From NCBI GenBank assembly GCA_019096155.1, contig JAHCVI010000005.1, forward strand, positions 1,002,468 to 1,066,467: a DNA stretch of 64,000 nt, given 5' to 3'. The translations under genes and the position numbers were made by a program. The notes under the pieces were generated by a model. That model saw nothing but the letters and a program-made list of their open reading frames with translations, did no database searches and was not told where the DNA came from. This DNA is from Staphylotrichum longicolle (Eukaryota; Ascomycota; Sordariomycetes; Sordariales; Chaetomiaceae). Positions 12,234-24,089 of this stretch are shown piece after piece; the first letter of the stretch is position 1, and each line of letters starts with the position of its first letter.

Positions 12234-13156
12234 TTGGATGGCAAGGTAACGTCAACCGAAGCCGCAATCAGAGCACATTTCCGGTTCTCCCGGATTTGCG
12301 TACGCTATCTGGCGATGGAGGAGATCGACCGGTCAACAAGCTACAAGGATGACGACTTTTCTTTCTTGCGTTACGCTACAACCTCGTGGGTGGCGCATAC
12401 AAGACAATGCGATGCTGGAAGCGTCCCTCAAGATGATATTCTAGCGTTTTTTGCTTGGCCATCAAACGCTCTGGTGGAGTCATGGGTGCGTGTTTACCAG
12501 ACGATAAGCCGTTATTCAGACGACCGTCCACCAAAGCGGACTAGCTTGGTCCACGTTGTGTCTAGGTATGGGATCTTCGGGCTATTGATGGCCATTTTGG
12601 AAAGGGCAGATCGAGGCAGGGTCGATGTCGACACTAGAGACGAGTCTGGCCGGACGCCGTTGTCATGGGCCGCTGAGAAGGGGCACGGAGCTGTCGTCAA
12701 GCTGCTGCTCGGTACAGGCAAGGTCGATCTCGACGCGAGAGACGAGTCTGGCCGGACGCCGTTGTCGTGGGCCGCTGAGAAGGGGCACGAGACTGTCGTC
12801 AAGCTGCTGCTCAGCAAAGGCAAGGTGAACACGCCCAAGGCTGTCGTCAGGCTGCTGCTCGGTACAGGCAAGGTCGATGTCGATGTGAAGGATAGCAAAT
12901 ACGGCCGGACGCCGTTGTCATGGCCGCTGGGGAGGGCCATGAGGCTATCGTCAAGCTGCTGCTCGGCACAGGCAAGGTCGATGTCGATGCGAAGGATAGC
13001 AAATACAGCCGAACGCCGCTGTCATGGGCCGCTAAAGAGGGCCACGAGGCTGTCGTCAAACTACTGCTCGGCACAGGCAAGGTCGATGTCGATCCGTTGC
13101 TTCTTCTCTCCCAACAGCCGCAACAACAACGTACTCTCAACAGCGACCCACTCTAG
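12234..13156 (+). pseudogene. C-terminal part of a NACHT-type receptor with ankyrin repeats, frameshifted
   Basis: The frame starts inside the post-NACHT helical region common in fungal NLRs (FSRICVRYLAMEEID, ATTSWVAHTRQC, LVHVVSRYGIFGLLMAILE). It then has ankyrin repeats of the form SGRTPLSWAAEKGHGAVVKLLL with a 99-bp period. Around 12925 one base is missing in TCATGGCCGCT, compared with TCATGGGCCGCT in sister repeats. The repeats continue in another frame (EGHEAIVKLLLGTGKVDVD) to a stop at 13156. No P-loop or N-terminal effector lies upstream; a HET remnant on the other strand takes its place. The near-identical repeats suggest recent expansion before the frameshift. Confidence 0.7.
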
Positions 13157-13239
13157 CGACGTACCTCGCCCACCACCATACGGCATCATACTTCTGCTTT
13201 AGGAGTTCCTTCGTTCTCCGCACCATCCACCATTGCGAT

Positions 13240-13641
13240 GAACGGTCAAATGGACGCCCTGAGGCAGCGTTGCGTCACCACCAACAGTTTTCCACAGACT
13301 ACAAGCCGCAGACGCCCGAGGACAGCCTACTTTCTCATACGCGACAATGCTGGGTTGACTTCTGCGTCGACCGCTCGATTTCCAACCCAGAGACAGGGTT
13401 CAAGAACTATTTGCAACAATACGAGGCCGGGTTCTTGGAATATCTGAAGCGGAGAGAATCCTGTGACGACACGACTTTAGGTTGCTATCAGCGCTTTTTC
13501 AGGCACCTGGCTGAGAAGGATTTGGGTGGTGCACCGGATGAGGAGCTGGCATCACCACTTGGGCAACTTTTAGGCGACTTGCAGGCGGTCAGCGACTCAA
13601 GGGGAGGTTACATCATCACCCGGGCCTACTCTCGGGACTAG
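13240..13641 (+). CDS. Hypothetical protein fragment
   Basis: This frame is open from before 13200 to the stop at 13641 with no convincing ATG. It has a mixed, non-repetitive composition (LLSHTRQCWVDFCVDRSISN, YLQQYEAGFLEYLKRRESC) that looks protein-like, but I recognise no domain. It follows the ankyrin fragment by 90 bp and may be another piece of a broken gene. Confidence 0.3.
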   Translation, partial: ERSNGRPEAALRHHQQFSTDYKPQTPEDSLLSHTRQCWVDFCVDRSISNPETGFKNYLQQYEAGFLEYLKRRESCDDTTLGCYQRFFRHLAEKDLGGAPDEELASPLGQLLGDLQAVSDSRGGYIITRAYSRD

Positions 13642-13812
13642 TCAACCCGAAATAGGAAAGCTGTCTAGAAAGTGTTGAACATTACAGTCAAGGTTGTACA
13701 GTCATTGCAATATACTGGATTTGGTGTTGATACAGCATGTTCGGTGATGTGCTGTGGACCAAGGTGCCCCTTCCCCCACCTGCTTTCCTTTCTCTGCCTG
13801 CCCTGCACTGCT

Positions 13813-13868
13813 CCTTCCACCCGCCCTAGACTCGTCACAACCGACCTAGATCTCGAAACTTTTTCTTC
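13813..13868. repeat. Second copy of the ~55-bp direct repeat seen at 10934-10990
   Basis: Both copies contain CCTTCCACCC, GTCACAAC or TTCACAAC, TGACCTAGA or CGACCTAGA, and CTCGAAACTTT in the same order and orientation. The pair brackets the HET/ankyrin remnant cassette. Confidence 0.6.
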
Positions 13869-14373
13869 GAAAACCAACTTCTGCGAAGCGAGGCTCGCCG
13901 AGCGAAGTCCCCTCAATAACGGTATCTTGTAAGCCATTGATGCCCAATCGGGTGCCCGTAACCGTTGCCAGCCTTGGAAGCGGAATCAGACCGGGAGTTC
14001 CGGGCGGACAGGAATCCACTTCTTTTTAGTGGGACGTGCACCCACTGTGCAAGCTGGTTGGTGGCTTTCGATAGCGCCGATCAAGAGCACGGTCTCTGAT
14101 TAGCTAGATGTGATTGTGACGACGAGCGAAACGCATGGTGGTTGATATGCTCCCCGCTCCCCGCTTCGGCAGTGGGGCACCGCTCCTCCCGCTCCGCAAT
14201 CCCCGGATCTCCCCACTAATTGCAACTACACCCGTCTCGCCGACCGCGCTGCAACATTTGTGCGAGATGCCCCACCACCCGCATCATCGAGTCGGCCCAC
14301 CAAAGACTGCTCGGCGAACGAGTGCAGGGAACCACCTACCATTTTCAGATGGGACAACAGCTCGAACCGTAAA

Positions 14374-14460
14374 GGAGGTGCATTTCAGGTGGCACATTCT
14401 AGGAGGCGCAGTTCAGGTGGCACATTCCAGGAGGTGCATTTCAGGCGGCACGTCCCAGGC
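14374..14460. repeat. 28-bp minisatellite, three units
   Basis: The unit GGAGGTGCATTTCAGGTGGC + ACATTCTA occurs three times in a row with few changes, then decays. The frame through it is open but low in complexity, so I do not call a gene. Confidence 0.75.
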
Positions 14461-14718
14461 GGCCAGATCGCACATCCTCGCAGGCGCATTCATCTTATTC
14501 TCTATAGCATATTTTACAATAGCATGGCCCAAAGTAGCTCATAAACAGAAACACTTGTGTCTCTTAAACCCCTAGTTTCTTCATTCAAGCACCTTCGATC
14601 TCAGCTACCTCTCCTCTAGAATCAACACCTCTTAGCTCCATCGTACTTCAATAAGTAGCTGAGTAAGTAACCATTTTCCGAGTAAATAGCACCCACTCTA
14701 ACAATTCCTTAGGCTACA

Positions 14719-14898
14719 ATGTGTCGATGGGGGACGCCATGGTACAAGAAGTGTCGGCATTCAGGCCTCCCCTCTGTTACGGAAAGTTGCGAGTTTGCAA
14801 CCCGCCATCGTCGCCCTTGCCCCGAGTCTGAATACAATTCTTGGTGGATCCAGAAAGATGGTGCATGCTTCGACTGTACGAAACTAGCGCACCGGTAG
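14719..14898 (+). CDS. Small Cys-rich protein (59 aa)
   Basis: A single open frame from ATG 14719 to TAG encodes MCRWGTPWYKKCRHSG and ends with CFDCTKLAHR. Six cysteines fall at residues 2, 12, 24, 34, 50 and 53, the last two as CxxC, with His residues at 14 and 30. There is no signal peptide. The start MC-x-W and spaced Cys/His pairs resemble small fungal proteins of unknown role that may bind zinc. It may continue through an intron. Short length limits confidence. Confidence 0.4.
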   Translation: MCRWGTPWYKKCRHSGLPSVTESCEFATRHRRPCPESEYNSWWIQKDGACFDCTKLAHR

Positions 14899-14899
14899 C

Positions 14900-15427
14900 T
14901 AGATTGCTGGGACCAGAACCAAGGAAACAAGGGGCTAGCAGGCTAGCAGCATTTAAGATATTGAGAAGCAGGGCTTTAAATTTCAAAACTCTAGGCCTTG
15001 GTTGTGGGCCTCGTTCGGATGGCGTGCCTACATATGTTCTGTATTAAGCTTTGTACTGTAACTCTTTGTGATGTCGTTGTGCCTTGTAATTCTGTGCTTT
15101 GTATTGCTGTTCTCTGCATGCCGTATGCCGTGCAGCAGCGCCGGAGAAGGAAGGAATTGTCGCGGTTGATGAGCACCATCTGGCAAACTTGTCTTATACT
15201 CATTGTCCCCCGATTATCGAGCACTGTGCACAAACTTAAACATCCCTGAATACGGAGAATGGACCTTGTCCTGGGAAAAGCCCAGTCCGAGTCGTTTCAA
15301 TCCCCTCGCCAGGAGCTGGTGGTGGAGCTGCCGGGACGCGGCGGGCCGCTGCGGGGCCCGCTTGACGGGTGGTCCACCCAGGACCTTCACGCCTCCAAAA
15401 GCGCTGCCCCTCTCGATTTGTCTAAAA
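14900..15427. other. Intergenic stretch without a recognised gene
   Basis: Only short ORFs are present; part is the 3' flank of the DUF7708 gene on the minus strand. Confidence 0.5.
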
Positions 15428-16290
15428 TTAGACGTTCGCTGCGAGGTGGAATGAGCAACCCCGCGGCCGACGCGCTTGGCCAACTCGACCGAAGGTAGGG
15501 TCAGCACAACTTCGATGCCGCATGCTCTTATCGGCCTGTGCCTTGGCAAGGATTATTTCTTCCCTTACCTCGTCGCCACACCTCTGAATCATGCTGATAT
15601 CAGACTTAAATTCCTGCTCAAATGATTGCCAAAGAGCGTTCCAAAGCTGTGTTTTCCCTAGGATCGGTTAGTGATGGCAAGCTCTTGCATGGATAGCATC
15701 GGAGCGACAAACAAGGTCGTTGGGTAGCCTGTACTGCATGCTTGCAGCATCGGATGAGAGAAGCGTGGAAATTGCACAACGCCGTTTGAAGCCGGACCGA
15801 GTTCGGATATAGGACCTGGTACTCGGCAAACCGTGGACAGTGAGACGCGAAACCCAGGAAGAGGTTAGAAAACGCTTCATAGTAAGATGTGAGGTTGAGT
15901 GCAATCTGGTCCGAGTTAGCGGTTCGCACTTGGGCAGTGAATCCCCCCCGTACAGCGTACCTGTATCGTCAGTTTGACGCTTCCCCATATTAGAGCGGCG
16001 ATCTCTGGGTTTGATGAGACGAATGTGTCGATGACTGCAGAGAATTCTCGGACAGACTGAAGGACGGAATGCAGTCGGGTAGCGATGCTGCGCCCGCGCC
16101 TAGGTTGACTCGAGTCAAGCTGCGCGGTGAACACGAGCACAGCATCGGCGTCAGGGATGGATTTGATGTTTTTGAGCGCCGTCCGTTGGTCCTCTGTCAG
16201 AATTCTCTGGAAATCATCAACCGCCTCGTTGAGCTGCTTTGCAGGCGACAGTGGCACCCCGGAGGATCGAGACGCGAGAGTCAACGCCAT
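15428..16290 (-). CDS. DUF7708 domain protein (N-terminal module of fungal STAND receptors), stand-alone
   Basis: ATG at 16290 (MALTLASRSSGVPLSPAKQ). Exons 16290-15961, 15905-15713 and 15657-15428 join across 55-nt introns (15906-15960, 15658-15712) into 250 aa with no stop. The second junction recreates a Trp codon (QRP-W-KTQLWNALWQSFEQEF). Signature stretches are DDFQRILTEDQRTAL, IPDADAVLVFTAQLD, NPEIAALIWGSVKLT, HCPRFAEYQVLYPNSVRLQ and QRCGDEVREEIILAKAQADK, all typical of the domain that precedes NACHT in many fungal NLRs. Here the frame ends soon after the domain and no NACHT follows. It is either a truncated receptor or a free effector module. Confidence 0.7.
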
Positions 16291-16581
16291 GGCAGCTGTT
16301 GAGCTACAGGCATGCGAAAACACTGGTGAACAATATCTGGATGCGTTGAGATCGATCTGGTATTGGCGAGCTTTGTCAAGAGGCCGCTTGTCATCGATTG
16401 AACACTCTCAAACTGGGTCTTGAGACCAAAGTGTTACTCGATTGGCGCTGGCTATGCCGGGGGCCGCGACAGTCTGCTGCTGACCCTCGATGTCCTCCTC
16501 GAGGGAGAAGCCGGCCCTCGACCTCGTCGTCGTCGGCTTCTCTTCGACATTGTTCCCTTTGGCGTCTCTGTGACTTCCGTG

Positions 16582-16988
16582 TCAGAGGGCACTGGGGAAA
16601 TTGGCTTCGCTCTGCATCTCCTTAAACAACTTCTCAGTCCAGTCGAAGACGTGGTCATATGTGAAACCCTCCGCTCGAAACCGGCGATAGAAAAGCCGGC
16701 GAAGGTATAAGTAGTCCGGCTTATCATCGAAAGCCAGGCCCCGGGTGTAGTTGATGTACGTGGCAAATTCTCCGGGGAGATATCCATCGCAGAGCGCCTC
16801 GGCCGACAAGCTTTCCATCATCTCCTTGATCCTTGCGTCCTTCTCGTCGTCCGTAGCAGCCTTCAGACCCTGCCATGGCAACGAGCCCCGGGCAAGATAC
16901 ACGAAAGCATACCCAAGGGACTCTAGGTCGTCCCCCCAAGATTGCTCTTCGTGCGCGTTAGCGTACGGACGATTAGCATACCCGCCCT
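16582..16988 (-). pseudogene. Casein kinase I-like kinase, C-terminal lobe only
   Basis: The minus-strand frame encodes NRPYANAHEEQSWGDDLESL, GYAFVYLARGSLPWQGLKAA, YINYTRGLAFDDKPDYLYL and GFTYDHVFDWT, the hallmark end of the CK1 kinase fold. The P-loop, catalytic HRD-like and DFG segments should lie upstream but are absent; the frame instead meets the end of a DUF3883 fragment after a TGA at 17014-17016. A stop follows the kinase domain at 16582. A fragment from a multi-copy kinase family. Confidence 0.7.
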
Positions 16989-17013
16989 GGGACGGGGCCC
17001 ACTCCGCCGCAGC

Positions 17014-17590
17014 TCAAGAGATACGGCTCTCGCTCCAATCTATATTGGGAGCGGACACCGTCCTCACCGGGTAATAACCATCATCCCGGAGAGGACCCCA
17101 GAGAAGGCCGGGGTGAATACCAGGCCGCGGATCCACGAAGAATCTCCGGCATGTGAGGATCCACGGTACCGGGAATTGACCTTGAAAGACTCGAACAAGG
17201 ATATACGCATTGAAGCGGTCGATTGCACACTCGCGCATCTGTGGCCTATCGGTCAGTGTCGCGCGCAAAGCCATGGCTCTGGTGGCGGAGACCGTGAGAC
17301 ATACCCGTTGCACCTGGTACTGACTGACAAAGAATTCGGCGTCGCAGCCGGCGGTGGTCGACTTGACCTCGATATGATACCTGGTTCGCGCCGACCAGTC
17401 GGGCGACACGGGCACCCCCTCCTTCCGAAGCAACTGCAACATGTCACCGCCCACATCATCGTAGGTGAAGTCGGCATACTGCCATTCCGGCTCGGTGAAG
17501 TCGGGGAAGCCGGCGTGTTTCCGCAGCCGGCTGGTCCAGTTCTGCGGGGACCATCCGGGTAAGCGGTCCTTGAACCAGCTATACATCTGC
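17014..17590 (-). pseudogene. DUF3883 (NO VEIN C-terminal-like, nuclease-fold) protein fragment
   Basis: After a CTGCAG acceptor near 17585 the frame reads MYSWFKDRLPGWSPQNWTSR, WQYADFTYDDVGGDMLQLL and YHIEVKSTTAGCDAEFFVSQ, then NAYILVRVFQGQFPVP. The HIEVK segment is the signature of DUF3883, a PD-(D/E)XK-like fold found at the end of large fungal and plant proteins. The large N-terminal part (ATPase-like in relatives) is not found upstream; the giant NLR on the same strand ends 600 bp away. I read this as a 5'-truncated remnant. Confidence 0.6.
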
Positions 17591-18178
17591 AGACAGTAGT
17601 CAGTAGGCCGAGGCAACATCTGAGGGCTTGCGGCCTGCAAATTGGGCAGCCTGGCTCGGCGACACTTGCTACATGCAGCACACGTAACGGTGAAGACAGC
17701 CCAGCCACGCACGCTGGCGGACAACAGGCAACAGGCGTCGAAAGGCAAACGTGTGACGAACCGACACGAGCAGCTCGTGCTCAATCATCTTGAGCCCTCT
17801 GACGAGGCGGCCTGGGTTCAGCAAGCTAACGTGTCTTTGCTTGACAACACAAGCTCTTCCTCGTTCGTCAGCGTCGCCTTCGTCGTAAGGGAATATTCAG
17901 CGGCACCGTGGCGTCCGTATTGTGGGGACCGGATCCACCAGCGCCTGTCCAGAGCAGAGGTCGCAAGCGCAAGCACTCAATCGAACACGCACTCGAGGAC
18001 ACAGACCGGAACGTCCCGCCTCTTTCCGGGAGGCCTGCTGAGGCGCCAGCCGAAGTTGAGCTACTGGCCAAGCCTTGACGTTGTTGAACTCCGCCGAGCA
18101 AGGAGCCAAGGATAACAAACCCGCAAGAACCGATGGAGCCACGGATCAACTGCGCCAAAACATTTGGTGGCAGGTACA

Positions 18179-21100
18179 CTATCCCCGAGATTGCCGTGCT
18201 ACGGTCGCCTTGGCAAACCAGGACTTCAGCCGTGTTACCAGCCCCCTTCGCGGGTTGTTGCCTTGGGAAGTGCCGACATGCCCGGCCGCCCGCCCCTCGG
18301 CTGTGCTCCGCTCCCCAGGCGGCGACCGTGGCGCGTCTGCGGGATGTTGAGTGGTTCCATGTCCAGATTGTGTGGCTGTCCTATCGGCTCCGCTGTCGCT
18401 ATCGCCAGTCCGGTCGGGTGGGCCTTCCACAGCAGCTTTGGTCTCGCCGCCAGCGGCGCCCCTGGGAGATTCGCCCGGGGCTTGTGGATCCGGGAGCGAG
18501 AGCGACGACGTATCTCCCTGGGCTGCGGACTCCCAAGCTCTGGGGACTGTCGCTGTGGCAGCGTCGGAGGCGGCGGCCTGCGCCTCTCTGCTGCGGTTGG
18601 CGTTGTCGGCTGGTGATTCGCCCAGAGCGTGTCGAGAGCTTGCTGGGAGCGCTGCTAGATCTGCTGATGGCCTCGCGGACGCGTCTTTTGCTCCGGAGGG
18701 CCCCTCCACGGCGTCGATGGCATCATCCGAGACCTCACCAGCACGGACCGTTCCGTCAGTGGGCGGCCCCGTGCCGGCTTGCGCCCTGCTGCTGCTGCTG
18801 CTGCTGCCGCTGCCGCCGCCGCCACCCTCGCCGCCGGCCGACGTCAGAGCTAGGCTCGTGCCGAGGCCGCTGTCGTAGGCACGCCTAGCCACTCCTGCTG
18901 GCACTTCGTCGACGACGTCGTCGTCCTCGTCAGAGCTGTCTGTGCCCGGCGTTTTCGACCGGGGCATGGTGCTGTAGCCAAAGATGACGGCGCCGGTATT
19001 GCCGAGCCTGACGCTGCCGGTTGGCTTTGGCATCTTGGGAAAGAGCGTCGGTTGTGGCGGCGGAACGAGCACCTGAGCAATGTCGTCCGAGTGTCGGACG
19101 TCGTCGTTCCCAGCGGTCGCTTTGCCGCACAGACACGGCCTGAAGAGATGGCCTGGGGCGTGCCAGTCGAGGCCTTTGCCGACGCGGATCGGGGTTGCGC
19201 AGTCATTCTCACCGTCATCCTCGAGCTTGATGAGCGCTTTTAGGTCGGACACGCACGCCGTCAAATAGTACCTTCCGGCCGGCACGCGGGCCCAGGCCCG
19301 ACACATGGACGCCGCATCGGCCGGCCGGATGAGGTCCCCAAACCCCTTACCGAAGATGGTGATGGCTTTGTGTTCTCTCGTAAAGTCGACCCAGCCGCGC
19401 GTGATGGTGTTGATGGTCTTGCGACGAATGTAGACCAATTCTGTCTTGGCCGTAACGGTCAAGTCCCGAAAGTCCCAACCCATCAGGTATTTCCGGAACC
19501 TCACCTTGAGGTCGATGCCGTCTCTGACGCGAGACTGGTGAGCCACTATTTGGTCCAAAAGGCGATATTGGTCCTCAATGACGTCCTTTAAGTGCTTGTA
19601 GGTCGTCTCCTTCGGCTTCTTGTTGTCATCTGAGTTGTCAACTTCCTTGACAAAGACCTTAAGATTCTTGTTCTTCTCGCTCAGCAGCACGTACAAGGCC
19701 GAGCTGGGCGTGTGGGGATCCGCGGGGACGTCCATGTCGTCCTTGGTAAACAGCGTGTCCGACACGCCGGCGCGCCTCTGCGACCACGCGATATCGTCGT
19801 CCAGAGACGCGCGTGCCATGTGAAGCAAGGCGCTGGGTCCGTTCACCAGCCATCCTCGCTCGTCTTCCTCGTCCCACAGTACGACGTGCTGCCCATCCAC
19901 CCATCGCATCTTGGCGCGATAGTCGTCCGCCTGGAGCCGGACAGGGCTATCCCTGACGCCGACGGCGATGCTGATGCCGCCAGATACGAACTTGCCACCA
20001 CTGATGGATAACTTATCGAGGATGCATGTCGAATGAGGCCGGACGAGTCCAGAATCGCGTATCTTGTAGTTGACATCCTCGGGGGCACCTTTGATTTAAA
20101 AAAAAAAACGATTTAGGTTAGATTTGTTGCGTGTGAAGTTATACGTCGCAGGCACATCAGGCCGCGGACTCACCCGCATAAAATTTCGCCTCGGAGCACC
20201 AGCCCACGACGTGTCGGGCATTTTGTAGCTGGGGCACGGCAATATCCATGAGCGAAGAATTCGCCGCCGTGTGGCGGTGGTCCGCGTAGGAGACGTGGCG
20301 CCCATCTGGGTCGTAAATATGATGCCAGAGCAGCATGTCGTCTCTGCACTCAGCGAGGGCCAACATTGAGGAAAACCCCTTGAAGAACCACGTCGAGCCA
20401 AACGGCGTTACGTGGTCCGTTCTGACCATGCGCGCCATCATGTTCAGTGGCATCTCGACGCCTGTCTGGGTGGCTGTCCGTCGCGGGATTGGATAACCAC
20501 TGACGATGACGGGGTTCCTGAACATGTCGTGCCAGCAGCGGCCGTTAGTGGCGCTGCTGGCGTCGTCGTCCGGAACTGGGGCGAAGTGGAAGCCGATAAA
20601 GAAAGAGGACTCGAATATAGACGGCGGCGTGCCAGGCGTTGGGTCCGAGCCGCCGTCCCTTTCGCCGAGGTATTCGATGTAGGGAGTGCAACAGCACATC
20701 CCTTGTTCTCGTGGAGACGGCCGGAGAGCAGCTCCCAGCCATGCGAGCTGTTCGGCAACCTCGGCAACTGAAGGAGCCGGACCGTGCGCCGTCACCGTGA
20801 ACTTGGGTCCATTGGACCGTACCGTGACCGTGGTCTGATCGGGCCAGGTGGCTATATGCATGTTCATCATGCCATGATTAGAGCCCAGTCTCAGAAGGGA
20901 GGGAGGGGAACCGTCAAGCTTACCAGACTGGCCATCGCCCGGCTCTCCGCCAAGAAGGCGCTGAATCAGCTCCATCATGTGGCTCCCGGTCAACGGCCAG
21001 GTCTGGGAGAGATATTGTCCGGTGGTGGTGGCCTGACAGTCTTGGCTCGATCCAGTCAAGGTAATTGCCCTGCTGATGGCGTCGTCGGGTCTCTTCTCTG

Positions 21101-24077
21101 TGTACCTTTGCTCCTCGACAAACGACCGCGGGTCCCAGTCCATCTCAAACGAAGTTCGATGAGGCTCGACGGGTATTTTCCTGCTCAGCTTTTGTTCCCC
21201 CCTGCTGGAATTGAGCGAACCAAGGACCGTGTTCCGCAGTTTGCTCTTGACGTCGGGAACCGCGGGTGTCTGAATGACTTCGGCTAACAGAGCACCCCGA
21301 AGCCATTTATAGGCCGAAGACTTGACGATACAGTCCCGGTAGATGTCTATGCTTGACGTCAAGTCATCGTCGGGCATGTTGGGTGGTTCAGAATTGTGCG
21401 AATCTTCGTCATCTTGGTCCATATTATGGCCCTCGCTGGCCTCACCGACCGGTGGCTCTTCGAGCGTCCCAGCGAAAGAAAAGAAACGGCCGAGCATTCC
21501 TTCCGGGTGCCACTGGCGGGCCAGATCAATCGAAGTTTGCGGCTTCTCTTCATGGCCGTCGTCGTCACCGTCGTCGCCTCCGGCGTAGATTCCTCTGAAT
21601 CGATCGATGATGGCGCTGGAGGCAGGAGCAGTCAGCAGTTGGAGTTGTGCCCGGGGGTAGTTGGAGTCAAAACAGACCGTTGGTGCTGGTTAACAAAGAC
21701 CATGACCTCTAGGTGCGTTGCCGTCGGGGCGCGATGGCCGATCATAAGTGCGAAAGACTCCAGCATACGGGGGAGAACCAGAGCGAGCCGCTGGGGGGTA
21801 GACTCGTCCAAGCCGCTCGGCGGCAAGGCGCGGATCAAGGCGCGAGCCATCTCCCAGATGAACTGTCCCACGCGTTGGTCGGATACGCTACCTGCTGTCG
21901 AAAAATGGTAGCGCCCGCCGAAGTGTGCCTCGTCGTCGTTCTGGTTCATTGCTTCTCGCCCCTCGGGTTCCTCTTCGCCCGTGCGGATTGGCGACGGCTG
22001 GGGGGAGGCCGCTTCTTCGAAGATGGTGCTCTGCCGCGGTTGGGATAGGGTCCCTTCGGGGCTCTGCGGCGGCTGGGAAAGAGCTTTGCGATTGGAAGTC
22101 CCCGTGGTTCGCGAGACGTACCCCGAATCACCACCGGTATGGCCGCTGACCGAGCCAATCGCTCCCGATTGAGGCTGCTGCGGAGAGATCGAAGAGGAGG
22201 CGGGTCGTTGCCGGTACAGTTTATCGAGGTCTCGAGGGGTAGAATGGACTGCTGCTTCGATCTTCTTCAACCCGGCTCCCTCGCGGTCAAGGTCCAAGAC
22301 TTTGTTCACCACAAGACGCGCCCACCAAAAGGCGCCGGAGGCACGTTCCGTAATCAAGGCCGGAATCGTAGATGATGTTCGTGCGCGGAATGCGCCAAGT
22401 TGGTCATCCACGAAAGTCCGAATATCCTCGCGGTTTTCATCCTCGAGGCATATGTCGAATATGCCGTCCAGATCCAGGATTGGGTGATGACGACAGGAGA
22501 AGCAGATTCGAAACTGTCTGAGGCCCATGGACTGGGATAGGGGACTCTTCAGCAAGAACTTGAAAGTTTCAAGAAGCCTGACCGCATTGTCTTTGCCGCA
22601 TTCGTCCAAGGCATCGACAAACAACCAGACCGGACGATTCTTTAAGATCTTCGGAAGAGACGACTCGAGGAAGGCCCGCAATTCCTCCTCATGCCAGTGC
22701 CAGTCTTCACCCGGCTTACCGTTTTGCTTGCGCTTTGTTTCAAACCTGTCGACGAGATCCTGCAGCGCGCCGGGGGTCTGCCCAAGAATCTGATGAAGGA
22801 GAGACCGGAAGAGGCCCAGAGGAGTCCTTTGAAGTTCATCGCCACGGCCATGGAAGAAGAATGAGAGAACAAGGGCGTTGTCTCCGGCTCCATGGTTATC
22901 GAGAGCGTATTTGACCAGTGTCGACTTCCCAGAGCCTGGTTCCCCTTTGATGCAGAGAAGACCCCGATCGGATGCAGCCCAGCTCCGATACATCTCGTGT
23001 CGATGTAGCCACCCGCACGTCCCCGTGACGGCGCGGTCGATGTCATAGGAGCGATTCTGCATTTGTGGAAAGGCTAGCGATTTGAGGCAATCTTGCGCGG
23101 TTTGGGATAGGATTTGACCTCCAACGCTACCGACTTGCGATTCCCATCTGACTAGCTCACCAAGCAGCCTCTTGAATCCGTTATCTTCCGTGGAGGCGAA
23201 CTTGGCCATGTCTCTGTGGTCGGCGTGAATGCCGAAGGAAGCATAACCTTCAAGGGTGGCCGATTCCTTGGACACGACGTTCCCGATCCCAGGCAAAGGC
23301 AGTTCCTCAAAGAAGCAGGTGACCTCCAAGCCCCTGCCGCCTTCCCGCAGGCCTCGTACCATTGACCAGAACTCAACTTGGGTGGACTCGAGGAACTGAT
23401 CGTTTGTCTCCAAGATTCCTAGCAGCGACTTGTTGGCAGACTTGACAAGGCCGACAATCGATGCCGGAATCTTGGCCCAATCCGCCATCCAAGACCCCTT
23501 GTGGGGTGTGCCCATGAATATGATGCCTTTGGTGCAATCGAAGATGCTGCGAAGATGGGCTTCTGGGCTGTTTCGCGAGAGTAGGATGGCCTTCTTGCAG
23601 ACAAGGCCGCCGAGGCTGTGGGTGACGAAGATGAGAGGACGACATGATGCGTCGCTGCTGCTTCTGTCTGTCGTTAGATGGTGCAGAAGGTTCGCAGCAT
23701 AGTCGATCAGCCGGTTTGACCCTGCAACCCCCTTTTGCACGATATATGCGTCGTAGCCGTACGTGAGGATGCGAGCTCTACTGAGCTTCGGCGCGAGGAG
23801 GGTCTTCGGCCAGGGCGCGGACTGCCCACGAGCGGTCCATGTGCTCTCCCGGTCTCCGGTCAGGCGTGGACAAAAAGCAGATGTCGACTGCAGCGTCGGG
23901 GCATTCGTGCAGAACCATCAATCCCTCCGGGAAAGAGGGGACCAGGGGGATCTCGGATGGACCGGGGTCCGTGTTGACGTGTGGAGGGTTGGCCGGAGTC
24001 GGGTTTCGGCTCGTTTCTTGCGGCGGATTGGGCGCAGCCTTGCCCTTCTTTCGCCGCCGTAGTAGTCTGTCCATCAT
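18179..24077 (-). CDS. Giant NLR-like protein: SesB-type alpha/beta hydrolase - NACHT - large C-terminal region
   Basis: A basic N-terminus (MDRLLRRRKKGK, start 24077) leads into an alpha/beta hydrolase with TGDRESTW, LTYGYDAYIVQKG, nucleophile elbow FVTHSLGGLVCKKA and FMGTPHKGSW. NACHT follows: Walker A GEPGSGKST and Walker B VWLFVDALDEC. After a Pro/Ser linker come introns 21616-21677 and 20089-20173, then a conserved region with SSAYKWLRGALLAEV, AISRAITLTGSSQDCQATT and VSGYPIPRR, then an acidic/Ser-rich low-complexity tail (poly-Ser/Gly near 18800) to 18179. SesB hydrolases are effector modules of fungal NLRs. At about 23855-23878 the frame shifts twice within 20 bases (VDICF, then FVH, then TGDREST), so the first exon is either frameshifted or mis-sequenced. 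There is no WD40 or ankyrin tail; the recognition part is presumably the C-terminal region. Confidence 0.75.
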
Positions 24078-24089
24078 CTAGAGTGATGC

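Noticed and set aside
16582..17590. A DUF3883-casein kinase fusion, since both pieces lie in the same minus-strand frame
   Set aside because: They are separated by a TGA at 17014-17016 and the kinase piece starts mid-domain, so adjacency of two fragments is the simpler reading.
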